Of a stretch of DNA of 64,000 nt, positions 26,603 to 34,804 are shown in pieces (positions within the stretch are counted from its first letter, which is position 1; each line of letters begins with the position of its first letter). Location of the stretch: positions 1-64,000 of the forward strand of contig ABCO01000008.1 in the NCBI GenBank assembly GCA_000170815.1, written 5' to 3'. Source of the DNA: an unidentified eubacterium SCB49 (GTDB lineage: Bacteria > Bacteroidota > Bacteroidia > Flavobacteriales > Flavobacteriaceae). A program made the position numbers and the translations under genes. The notes under the pieces were generated by a model. It saw only the letters and a program-made list of their open reading frames with translations, was not told the origin of the DNA and made no database searches.

Positions 26603-27637
26603 ATGACAGTCCACATACCTTCATACAAAAAACACTTGCTTTTGTTGGCTTTGCTAACTATTGTGGTGTTTTTTATCAATGTGAGTTTGGGTTCTGTTTA
26701 TATTCCTTTTAAAGAAATTATTACTGGATTATTTACTGGAAACACAGAAAAATCTGTTTGGAGCCTAATTCTTTTTGAATACCGAATTCCAAAAGCAATT
26801 ACAGCAATTGTAGCTGGTGGTGGTTTGGCCATTTCTGGCTTATTGATGCAAACCGTTTTTAGAAACCCTCTGGCTGGTCCCTTTGTACTTGGTTTAAGTA
26901 GTGGCGCAAGTTTAGGCGTGGCTTTGTTAATTCTTGGCGCAGGAGCATTTGGCGGTATTTTCGGGATGTTACTAGGTAATAGTTGGAGTCTTGTTATTGC
27001 TGCTGCCTTAGGAAGTTTTTTAGTATTACTTGCTGTACTGGCAATGACTGTAAAAGTAAAAGACACAATGGCAATATTAATTATCGGATTAATGTTTGGT
27101 AGTGTTACTGCAGCTGTTGTTGGCGTACTATCATACTTTAGTAGCGCAGAGCAGTTACAGCAATATGTATTTTGGTCTTTAGGGAGTTTAGGTAATCAAT
27201 CTTGGACAGGAGTTTTTATATTAGTAAGCTGTTTTATTACAGGATTAATAATCGCACTTGCCACTTCAAAATCCCTAAACGCTTTATTGCTAGGAGAAAA
27301 CTATGCAAAATCAATGGGAATAAACATAAAAAAACAAACCCTTTTTATCATTATTGCTACGAGTATACTTGCCGGGAGTATCACTGCATTTGCTGGGCCT
27401 ATAGCCTTTGTTGGTCTTGCCGTACCCCATCTTACACGTCAGATTATAAAAACCTCTAATCATCTTGTTTTAATACCAGCAGTCACCCTAATGGGGGCTA
27501 TATTATTGCTTGTATGTGATACAATTGCACAAATACCATTTAGTGAATACTCATTACCCATCAATGCCATTACAAGTATTGTAGGTGCTCCTGTTGTTAT
27601 ATGGTTATTAATAAGAAAACGTAAACTCTTATTTTAA
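26603..27637 (+). CDS. btuC: FecCD/BtuC-type ABC permease
   Basis: This is a 344-residue inner-membrane permease with about ten helices. It carries the FecCD-family motifs YRIPKAITAIVAGGGLAISG, FRNPLAGPFVLGLSSGASLG, and the cytoplasmic coupling loop around LGENYAKSMGINIKKQ, followed by FAGPIAFVGLAVPHLTRQI. It forms a dimer through which cobalamin or a siderophore passes. The ATPase gene starts in the last base of its stop codon. Its start follows the repeat array by 11 bases, so its translation signals sit right at the array edge. Confidence 0.9.
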   Translation: MTVHIPSYKKHLLLLALLTIVVFFINVSLGSVYIPFKEIITGLFTGNTEKSVWSLILFEYRIPKAITAIVAGGGLAISGLLMQTVFRNPLAGPFVLGLSSGASLGVALLILGAGAFGGIFGMLLGNSWSLVIAAALGSFLVLLAVLAMTVKVKDTMAILIIGLMFGSVTAAVVGVLSYFSSAEQLQQYVFWSLGSLGNQSWTGVFILVSCFITGLIIALATSKSLNALLLGENYAKSMGINIKKQTLFIIIATSILAGSITAFAGPIAFVGLAVPHLTRQIIKTSNHLVLIPAVTLMGAILLLVCDTIAQIPFSEYSLPINAITSIVGAPVVIWLLIRKRKLLF

Positions 27638-28431
27638 TGGCTTCAAAAAAATCACATACTCGTATTACTGTTCAAGAAGTGAGCATTGGTTATACTTCAA
27701 AAAAGAAGGAAGTAATAGTCGCTAAGAACATCAATTTTTCTTCCTCAAAAGGAGAACTCATAGCATTAGTTGGCCCTAACGGAATAGGAAAATCTACTTT
27801 AATACGTACAATTACAGGTATGGAAAAGCCTATTGCTGGAAGTATTAAAGTTTCGGAAGTTGATATAAAAAACCTATCACCTGCCCAATTAGCTTCGCAA
27901 ATAAGTGTAGTACTCACTGAGACTTTAGCTTCAAGAAATCTGACTGTTTATGAACTTATTGCGCTAGGAAGACAGCCTTACACGAACTGGCTAGGCGTAC
28001 TTTCTGATAACGACAAAGAAGCTGTAACTAAGGCGATCACCATCACAGAAACAACAGATTTACAACACAAAAAATGTTTTGAATTAAGTGACGGAGAGCT
28101 TCAACGTGTATTAATTGCAAGAGCCTTAGCCCAAGATACAGCAGTCATTATTCTAGACGAGCCTACGTCTCATTTAGACTTATACCATAAGGCATACGTG
28201 CTAAAACTATTAAAACGCCTTACTGTTGAAGAAGGAAAAACAATCTTTTTCTCAACACACGAGATAGGAATTTCTCTTGGTTTAGCAGACAAAATGCTCG
28301 TGCTTCAAAAAGACGCTATCTCTTTTAACACCCCTAAAAAATTGGCTCAAGAAGGTGTTTTTAATACACTTTTTCCTTCAAACACAATTAATTTTGATAT
28401 TGAAACGATGCAGTTTCGTGTTAATAATTAA
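27637..28431 (+). CDS. btuD: FecE/BtuD-type ABC ATPase
   Basis: The 264-residue ATPase has all motifs intact: Walker A GPNGIGKST (about residues 47-55), a Q-loop region SVVLTE, the signature LSDGELQRV, Walker B AVIILDEPTSHLD and the switch histidine in FFSTHE. It belongs to the iron-siderophore/cobalamin importer group and powers the permease encoded immediately upstream. The one-base overlap implies coupled translation. Cobalamin is inferred from the neighbouring riboswitch operon. Confidence 0.92.
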   Translation: MASKKSHTRITVQEVSIGYTSKKKEVIVAKNINFSSSKGELIALVGPNGIGKSTLIRTITGMEKPIAGSIKVSEVDIKNLSPAQLASQISVVLTETLASRNLTVYELIALGRQPYTNWLGVLSDNDKEAVTKAITITETTDLQHKKCFELSDGELQRVLIARALAQDTAVIILDEPTSHLDLYHKAYVLKLLKRLTVEEGKTIFFSTHEIGISLGLADKMLVLQKDAISFNTPKKLAQEGVFNTLFPSNTINFDIETMQFRVNN

Positions 28432-28529
28432 TACCATATAGTCGGGTTAATTTTTTATTGCTTTGTATCTTTATGTTTTACGACATACACTCGACCATAT
28501 CTTAATAATGTAAAACTAAACTTAACATA

Positions 28530-29924
28530 GTGAATCAAACTTTTATCTATTTTTTAATAACCATCATCGCCTTTATTATTGGTGCTGTAATTGGACACCT
28601 TATCGCTAAGCTCAAGCAAAAAGCAGAAACTAGCGCCCTTAATGAACGCCTGCAACAAAATGAAATAACCCAACAACGACTTGAGATAGAGTTCAAGGAG
28701 AAACTTAATGCATTTTCAGAACGAGCATCTTTACAAGAAGAAAAGTTTAGCGAACAATATGAAAATGTTGTAAGAGAGCGTGAAAATATTAGAAAAGAGA
28801 AAGAATTTTTAAACCTAGAACTTACAAAACGTGCTGCTATTGTAGAAAACCTAGAAGAGAAATTACGTAATGAACGTAAGGAGGTAGAAAAGCTACAAGA
28901 AAAATTCACAAATGAATTTGAAAACCTTGCCAATAAAATATTAGATAAAAAGTCGGAAAAATTTACAAAACAGAACAAAGAGAACATAGATGTCATTTTA
29001 AAACCACTTCAAGAAAAAATAGAGAAATTTGAAAAGCGTGTTGATGACACACACAAAGAAAGCATTACAGGACAAGCAATGCTACGCCAGCAAATAATTG
29101 GTCTAAAAGAACTTAATGAGCAAATGAGTAAAGAGGCTGTAAACCTCACTAAGGCTTTAAAAGGAGATAGTAAAATACAAGGAAATTGGGGGGAACTCGT
29201 ACTAGAAAAAGTACTAGAAAAAAGTGGTCTAGAAAAAGACCGTGAGTATTTTGTACAACAATCTTTTACAACTGCAGAAGGAAAAAGACTATTACCAGAT
29301 GTGGTAATACATTTACCAGACAACAAGCGTATGGTTATAGACAGTAAAGTGTCTTTAGTAGCATACGAACGATTTGTGAATGAAGAAGATGAAGTTACAC
29401 GAGAAAGTCATTTAAAAGACCATCTTATGTCTTTAAAAAGACACGTAAGTCAATTAAGTGAGAAAAACTATCACGATCTTTATGAGATGGAAAGCCCAGA
29501 CTTTGTGTTGCTTTTTGTACCTATTGAACCAGCTTTTGCTATTGCTATAAATAAAGATGCCAGTATCTATAACAAAGCCTTCGAACAAAACATTATCATT
29601 GTAACCCCTTCTACCCTATTAGCCACTTTACGCACCATTGATACAATGTGGAACAATGAAAAGCAACAACGAAATGCTATTGAAATTTCTAGACAAGCAG
29701 GCGCTTTATATGATAAATTTGAAGGTTTAATAAAAGACCTTACAAGTGTTGGTAAAAAAATGGACGATGCTAAAAATGATTATTCTAGCGCAATGAATAA
29801 ACTTTTTGAAGGTAGAGGAAACCTAATTACAAGTGTAGAAAAGTTGAAAAAGATGGGTGCAAAAGCAAAGAAATCGTTACCAGAAAAAATTATAAAAAGA
29901 GCCGAAAACAATGAGCTTGACTAA
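28530..29924 (+). CDS. rmuC: RmuC-family protein
   Basis: The 464-residue protein has an N-terminal membrane anchor (about residues 4-25), a long Glu/Lys/Arg-rich coiled coil (about 28-170) and the RmuC nuclease-like domain (about 185-400). That domain contains KIQGNWGELVLEKVLEKSGL, LLPDVVIHLPDNKRMVIDSKVS and SPDFVLLFVPIEPAFA. In E. coli, RmuC limits recombination at inverted repeats; the domain is related to restriction-type nucleases. The start is a GTG. It is a single gene about 100 bases after the ABC ATPase. Confidence 0.92.
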   Translation: MNQTFIYFLITIIAFIIGAVIGHLIAKLKQKAETSALNERLQQNEITQQRLEIEFKEKLNAFSERASLQEEKFSEQYENVVRERENIRKEKEFLNLELTKRAAIVENLEEKLRNERKEVEKLQEKFTNEFENLANKILDKKSEKFTKQNKENIDVILKPLQEKIEKFEKRVDDTHKESITGQAMLRQQIIGLKELNEQMSKEAVNLTKALKGDSKIQGNWGELVLEKVLEKSGLEKDREYFVQQSFTTAEGKRLLPDVVIHLPDNKRMVIDSKVSLVAYERFVNEEDEVTRESHLKDHLMSLKRHVSQLSEKNYHDLYEMESPDFVLLFVPIEPAFAIAINKDASIYNKAFEQNIIIVTPSTLLATLRTIDTMWNNEKQQRNAIEISRQAGALYDKFEGLIKDLTSVGKKMDDAKNDYSSAMNKLFEGRGNLITSVEKLKKMGAKAKKSLPEKIIKRAENNELD

Positions 29925-30095
29925 TACATTTGAGTGAAATTAAGTATATATATATGATTCATAAACATCTTAATTGAAAAAAGACCATCAATAATAAATG
30001 CATTTAGGTATTAGAATTATCTGTATTATTGTTGGTATTATTACGTAAGAAAAATTTAGCTTGTTTGATAAAACAATACAATTAAAAAAATAAAA

Positions 30096-30464
30096 ATGAA
30101 AAAAATACTTTTTATAATCCTTGGTGTATTAATCGCATTATACTTTTCATATTTTGCGTTTGTATCATTTGTTCCCTACAGCGAAGGGACAAGAGCTGGA
30201 GAACTCATTAAGTTTAGTAGTAAAGGGGTCTTCTTTAAAACCTACGAAGGAGAAATAAGCCAAGGGATTAGTGGTGCTCAAATATTTTCTTTTTCTGTAC
30301 TTGACAAAGAAGAAGGTATTATTGATAAACTAGAAAAATACCAAGGGCAATATGTAAAACTCACTTACGAAGAACGTTTTGCTACTTTCTTTTTCTGGGG
30401 AGATTCTAAATATTTTATTAATGATGTTGTTTTAGAAAAATCACCTCATTTTAATCGTAATTAA
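30096..30464 (+). CDS. Small membrane-anchored conserved protein
   Basis: A single N-terminal hydrophobic helix (about residues 3-30, with VLIALYFSYFAFVSFVPYSEG) is followed by a compact 90-residue beta-rich domain (GELIKFSSKGVFFKTYEGEI, YQGQYVKLTYEE). The same architecture is common in Flavobacteriaceae, where I recall homologues labelled 6-phosphogluconate dehydrogenase. That label cannot be right for a 122-residue protein without a nucleotide fold. The function is unknown. A strong terminator follows directly. Confidence 0.75.
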   Translation: MKKILFIILGVLIALYFSYFAFVSFVPYSEGTRAGELIKFSSKGVFFKTYEGEISQGISGAQIFSFSVLDKEEGIIDKLEKYQGQYVKLTYEERFATFFFWGDSKYFINDVVLEKSPHFNRN

Positions 30465-30474
30465 AGTTTCAGTA

Positions 30475-30507
30475 AAAAAAACTCGCCAATTAATTGGCGA
30501 GTTTTTA
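30475..30507. terminator. Bidirectional terminator
   Basis: A perfect 11-bp palindrome (ACTCGCCAATT paired with AATTGGCGAGT, 30481-30502) is flanked by an A-run on the left and a T-run on the right. It lies between two convergent genes and can stop both. Confidence 0.92.
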
Positions 30508-30579
30508 ATATTAATATTTCTGAAACAAATATTCAGAACGTATTATACTGTTAGTGAATCAAGTTTCACAAAAATAAGA

Positions 30580-32757
30580 TTAGCTCTTTTTTAACATTAC
30601 TTTTTCTTGAGAGAACTCATACGCGGCATTTAACCAAGGTAACATGAGTTGCCACTCTGAAGCCGTATATTTTCTTTTAGCGTATACTTTTTTGGTAGTA
30701 TATGTAAGAGTTCCGTTTTCCACCTTTGCAGTACTAATAAACGAACCTGTCTCATTTGAAACATTCTTTTCTAGCTTATCTAAACCAACAACAGTAAAGC
30801 CTTCTGGAATTTTTATAGTTACTTTATCATGGAAAGATTTTGCGTTATTAATATACACACCTAATCCTCTTTCTTTTTCATTTTCTTTTATTTGGACTTG
30901 TCCTCCTATAAAACGCCCCACTTCTACAATATAGTTAGCTCCTGCTTTTTTTATAAAAGCATCATTGATTGTAAAATCTTCTTTAACAATTAATGGCTTG
31001 TCACTATAACGATTAGCGTCTATAACAGTATAATCATAAGTTTCTGGAGTCGCATCAAATTCATTCTTAATATTTTCTTTTAATTTTTTGTCGTGTTCTA
31101 CCTTAAACGTAGCGTATAAGGCTTCCAACTTATTTTGAATTTGTTCAAACTTTTTATTTTGATTAGATCTACAATTATAAAAGTGTTTTGTACCATAATG
31201 CTCAAACTCTTCATTCATATAATCTTGAAAAAATAAGCGTTCTCCTAATTCTTCGGTTTTAAAATGCCCTGAAAATTCAGATTCTCTAGATACCGATACC
31301 GTTTTAAAATCTTCATTAAAAGTAATGTCATTTACAGTACTTGTTAAATTTTCTTCGGCAGTAGTAACAGGGAGCGTATCAAAAAGAACAGCGTCTACTT
31401 TTCTATTTTTAACTACAGTAAGTTTATACACTTTTGTTCCTTCAAGATATTTAGAAAAATAATCTGCTTGTTCGTGAGAAGAAAGATTAAAGAAATATAA
31501 AGGTTTATCAAAGTTAAAACGTAAACCGTATGTTGCATTACTTCGAATAAGGAGATCATCTATACTTCCATTATATTCTGGCGTTGCAATAATAATATCA
31601 TAATCTATCTCTAGTTGCTTTGCTATACCTGACATATATTTAACATATCTATTTTGATCTGAAATCATAATTTGCCCCGAAGTACATGGAACTGGGTAAA
31701 AATCAATATTGCTTTCTCTTGCTAAATAAAGTTCTATAAATTTATTATAGTTAATATGTCTTATATAATATAAAGCCTGAACCATTTGTTCTCGCTTATC
31801 TACAATACCTAAGCCTTCAATATAGTCTAAAACATCTTTTACGTATTTACGTGAATACGTATCAAAACGCTCCCCGTAATAATCTAAAATCTCTTCATTT
31901 GTCACCCCTGTTTTTCGCTCAGCATCTTTATCTGCAATAAACACACTCGCTCTTGACTCATTAGAAGCCTTAAGTGCAAATACCACTTGAAATTTAATTG
32001 CTGGCAACTCTGTTAAAGGATAATACCACCTTGGAAAGTCACTCTTTTCAATATCTCTAGCTTCTAAAACATACCTACGGGTTGCACGTCTATCTGTTTC
32101 TTCTTCTACAATTGAAGGAGCTCCATTAAAGGACTCCATATTTAAAAAATAGTCATTTTCTACCTCTACAGCTACTTTACGATAAGCAATTGGGTAATCT
32201 GAACTTAACACCTTTTGTTGTGATTCGTACTCGTAATACCCACTAAATGCTTTTAAAAAATCATCTTCATAAACAAAAATATCAAGAATATCTCCAACTT
32301 CTAATCCAGGAATAGCAAGCTTATTTGTATCATCCTGCAATATGGTCTCTGCTTCAATATCTAAAATATTTTCTGTCCCATCAGGCTTAATTATTTTAAT
32401 TCCTATGATCGTTTTATCTCTTGAATAGTTTATAAAACCTACACCTATTTTTTGATCTTTATCATACTCAAATTCAGAAAAATACTCCACCGCTGCTTTA
32501 TCTTGTAATTTTACACGCTGATGAAAAGAAGATGGATTGTACATCTTTTTATTATTATTTCTATATTCAAAGTGTTCACTTTTGTACAAAATAACCGCAC
32601 TCTCATTAGCCCATTTTTCTGGCACATCTACTGTCAATGCTTGAGGATTATCCTTATTCCAAAATTGTTCACGTAACTCTAGCTCTTGTTTTGTTTGTGC
32701 AGTAATTACAGACCCCATAAACAGAATAAGACAAAGTGTGTTAAATATTTTAATCAT
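30580..32757 (-). CDS. DUF3857 protein with degenerate transglutaminase domain
   Basis: The exported 725-residue protein has a signal peptide ending VITAQ, a DUF3857 beta-domain (about 70-270), a transglutaminase-like helical domain (about 300-420) and a C-terminal DUF3858-like beta region. The sister protein encoded just upstream keeps GDCKG, a later His and an Asp. Here the corresponding stretch reads FYPVPCTSGQIMISDQN, without the usual GxCxD/G context, and no matching histidine is evident, so it may be non-catalytic. The 14-base gap behind the sister gene suggests an operon. These proteins are widespread in Bacteroidota; their envelope role is unknown. Confidence 0.85.
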   Translation of the reverse strand: MIKIFNTLCLILFMGSVITAQTKQELELREQFWNKDNPQALTVDVPEKWANESAVILYKSEHFEYRNNNKKMYNPSSFHQRVKLQDKAAVEYFSEFEYDKDQKIGVGFINYSRDKTIIGIKIIKPDGTENILDIEAETILQDDTNKLAIPGLEVGDILDIFVYEDDFLKAFSGYYEYESQQKVLSSDYPIAYRKVAVEVENDYFLNMESFNGAPSIVEEETDRRATRRYVLEARDIEKSDFPRWYYPLTELPAIKFQVVFALKASNESRASVFIADKDAERKTGVTNEEILDYYGERFDTYSRKYVKDVLDYIEGLGIVDKREQMVQALYYIRHINYNKFIELYLARESNIDFYPVPCTSGQIMISDQNRYVKYMSGIAKQLEIDYDIIIATPEYNGSIDDLLIRSNATYGLRFNFDKPLYFFNLSSHEQADYFSKYLEGTKVYKLTVVKNRKVDAVLFDTLPVTTAEENLTSTVNDITFNEDFKTVSVSRESEFSGHFKTEELGERLFFQDYMNEEFEHYGTKHFYNCRSNQNKKFEQIQNKLEALYATFKVEHDKKLKENIKNEFDATPETYDYTVIDANRYSDKPLIVKEDFTINDAFIKKAGANYIVEVGRFIGGQVQIKENEKERGLGVYINNAKSFHDKVTIKIPEGFTVVGLDKLEKNVSNETGSFISTAKVENGTLTYTTKKVYAKRKYTASEWQLMLPWLNAAYEFSQEKVMLKKS

Positions 32758-32771
32758 AATTTCGTTTAATA

Positions 32772-34694
32772 TTATTGTTTTATCAAAGTGATTTGCTGTG
32801 TTCCGTTATCTTTTAAAATTTCAAAAGAAGAATTCCAAAGTTCAAAATCCTTTTTCTTTATCCATCGCTCTTTTAAATTAATGGCTTTTGTATAACGTAT
32901 TTTGTTATTTTCCTTTTTATAAGATACACTTAGAGAGACTAGGTCATTATTAATCGTTACAGGTTTTGGAAGCTCCCCTATTTCATACCCTATTGGGATT
33001 TCTAAAAGCACTTCTGTTATATTTTCACGATTCATTCTTGTTTTATAATCTGCTTTTCTATTTTTTAAAATGTAGCTATCAGCAACCTTTACTGGATCTA
33101 TATCAACATAAAGAACTCCATCAAACTCAGAAACAGAACTCCCTAAATCTACCATGTATTTTATGTTTAAATCTTCATCGCGTTCTTCTACATCAAAGGG
33201 GGCTATTTCTTTCACTTTTAGGTTACTGTTACCACCTGTAAGATAATTACTGAGAACTTCTTCTTGATCTCCTTTACCAAAATTGGTGTATATATTCTGA
33301 AATTCTACACGACATTCTCCTCCGTAAAACCTATTTACATTTCCTACAAGTTGCTCATCTGAAATAGACAAATCATAACTTGTTTTATCCCTATTTAAAT
33401 TTTCCGAGTTTTTAGGAACTGTCAATACTTTAAAGCTATCACTGTCTTGTAACAAAGCTTGTTTATTTTGAATACGAGTCGCATAATCACCAAAACGGTT
33501 GTATTTTTCTGTACCATCAAGAAAAATAGTTTCTCCTTCTAGTTGTACCGCGCAAATCATATGATTATCTACAGAAAGTGAAGGAATACTATAATCATAA
33601 GCTAAACGATCTGTACCTATCCAAACCAATCGTGAGTCTAAACCAGCTTCTTCTAGCATACTTTTTGTAAGTATTGCCATCCCTTTACAGTCGCCATAGC
33701 GTTTTGTAAAAACATTTTGTGGGCTATCGGGTTGAAACCCTGCTATTCCATCTTCAAAGGCAATATATCGTATGTTATCTTGTACCCAATAAAAGATGTT
33801 TTTAACTTTTTGAACATCTGTAGTCGCTCCTTTTGTCAGATCTTTTACCTTCTCTGAGTAGACAGAGGCATCTACATTTATGTTTTTCACTAAACTATTA
33901 TACCAAGCATAAAGATCACTTACATCTCTAAATAGATTGTTTTCTTTACCATCATCTGTATAACTTTTTGCGATAAATAAAACGTGTGGATAAATGTGTG
34001 AAGGTCCAGGAGTATTTGGTTCGTTAGCTTGAGGTGCTATGTTTTTAAAAGTGTAAGTTATAGTATGCCCATCGTCATCTTTAATGCTTTCTTTAGAAAT
34101 ATCATATCCTTCAAAATTAAACTCTTTTAATTCTAAAGTTAACCAATCTGGAATATGAACTATAAGCTTTCCTTCTTGTATTCTATATGAATCTATAAAA
34201 TACTCACTCGTAAAATATTTAACATCATTATACTTTTTCTCTGTTTTAATCTTCTTGCGTATACCTTGTAATTGAAAATTAAGGTTTACATATTTAACAC
34301 GATAATCTGTATGAAAAAGATCATTGTCTTTTAGATATTCATCTTTCACTTGAGCACTACCTACCGCATTAAATCTACCTTTGCTATCTGCAACATTAAA
34401 GGTCTTCACTTCAGATTCTGCATCATAAAAAACAGGGTACTGCATTACTGCACTTGGCGAGATATTTAAAAAACTGACTTGTTTTTTTGTAGTTGCTTCT
34501 ACAAGTCCTTTTTTACTGTTTTTTTTAAAAGTAACACTTGTTTCTTTTGACAGTTGTACAATATCTTCTTCTGGATAAGTAAATTTAAGCGCTTTTGCAG
34601 TTGCAATATCTTCAACTGCTGCTCCTCTACCTCTTTGTGCCACAGCTGTAAAACTAATTATTAGCAACAACATTAGTATAAGCTTCTTTTTCAT
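32772..34694 (-). CDS. DUF3857/transglutaminase-domain exported protein
   Basis: I start this at the ATG at 34694 (MKKKLILMLLLIISFTAVAQ, a clear signal peptide) rather than a codon 13 residues upstream that would add a non-signal extension. A DUF3857 domain (about 50-260) precedes a transglutaminase-like domain. That domain has an intact triad: Cys in RYGDCKGMAIL, His in SVDNHMICAV, and Asp in FLDGTEKYNRFG. A beta-rich C-terminal domain ends the 640 residues. Catalysis on peptide or protein substrates in the periplasm is possible but unproven. It lies upstream of a related gene with a decayed triad, probably by ancient duplication. Confidence 0.87.
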   Translation of the reverse strand: MKKKLILMLLLIISFTAVAQRGRGAAVEDIATAKALKFTYPEEDIVQLSKETSVTFKKNSKKGLVEATTKKQVSFLNISPSAVMQYPVFYDAESEVKTFNVADSKGRFNAVGSAQVKDEYLKDNDLFHTDYRVKYVNLNFQLQGIRKKIKTEKKYNDVKYFTSEYFIDSYRIQEGKLIVHIPDWLTLELKEFNFEGYDISKESIKDDDGHTITYTFKNIAPQANEPNTPGPSHIYPHVLFIAKSYTDDGKENNLFRDVSDLYAWYNSLVKNINVDASVYSEKVKDLTKGATTDVQKVKNIFYWVQDNIRYIAFEDGIAGFQPDSPQNVFTKRYGDCKGMAILTKSMLEEAGLDSRLVWIGTDRLAYDYSIPSLSVDNHMICAVQLEGETIFLDGTEKYNRFGDYATRIQNKQALLQDSDSFKVLTVPKNSENLNRDKTSYDLSISDEQLVGNVNRFYGGECRVEFQNIYTNFGKGDQEEVLSNYLTGGNSNLKVKEIAPFDVEERDEDLNIKYMVDLGSSVSEFDGVLYVDIDPVKVADSYILKNRKADYKTRMNRENITEVLLEIPIGYEIGELPKPVTINNDLVSLSVSYKKENNKIRYTKAINLKERWIKKKDFELWNSSFEILKDNGTQQITLIKQ

Positions 34695-34750
34695 TTTAAA
34701 TATATAATTAATGTTGCTTGACTGTAGATACAACTGATTCTTAAAAATAA

Positions 34751-34795
34751 AAAACCCACAAAATTTTAAAAAAAAAATTTTTGTGGGTTTTTTTA
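34751..34795 (-). terminator. Terminator after carB
   Basis: Long arms AAAACCCACAAAATTTT and AAATTTTTGTGGGTTTT enclose an A-rich loop. On the minus strand the hairpin ends in a T-run, 10 bases after the carB stop, isolating it from the DUF3857 genes. Confidence 0.88.
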
Positions 34796-34804
34796 ATAAA
34801 GTAA

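Noticed and set aside
24856..28431. Siderophore or heme importer instead of cobalamin importer
   Set aside because: The family cannot separate these ligands, but the divergent cobalamin riboswitch and BtuB/BtuG-like genes favour cobalamin. It is kept as an alternative in the entries.
30096..30464. 6-phosphogluconate dehydrogenase label
   Set aside because: At 122 residues, with one membrane helix and no dinucleotide-binding motif, it cannot be that enzyme.
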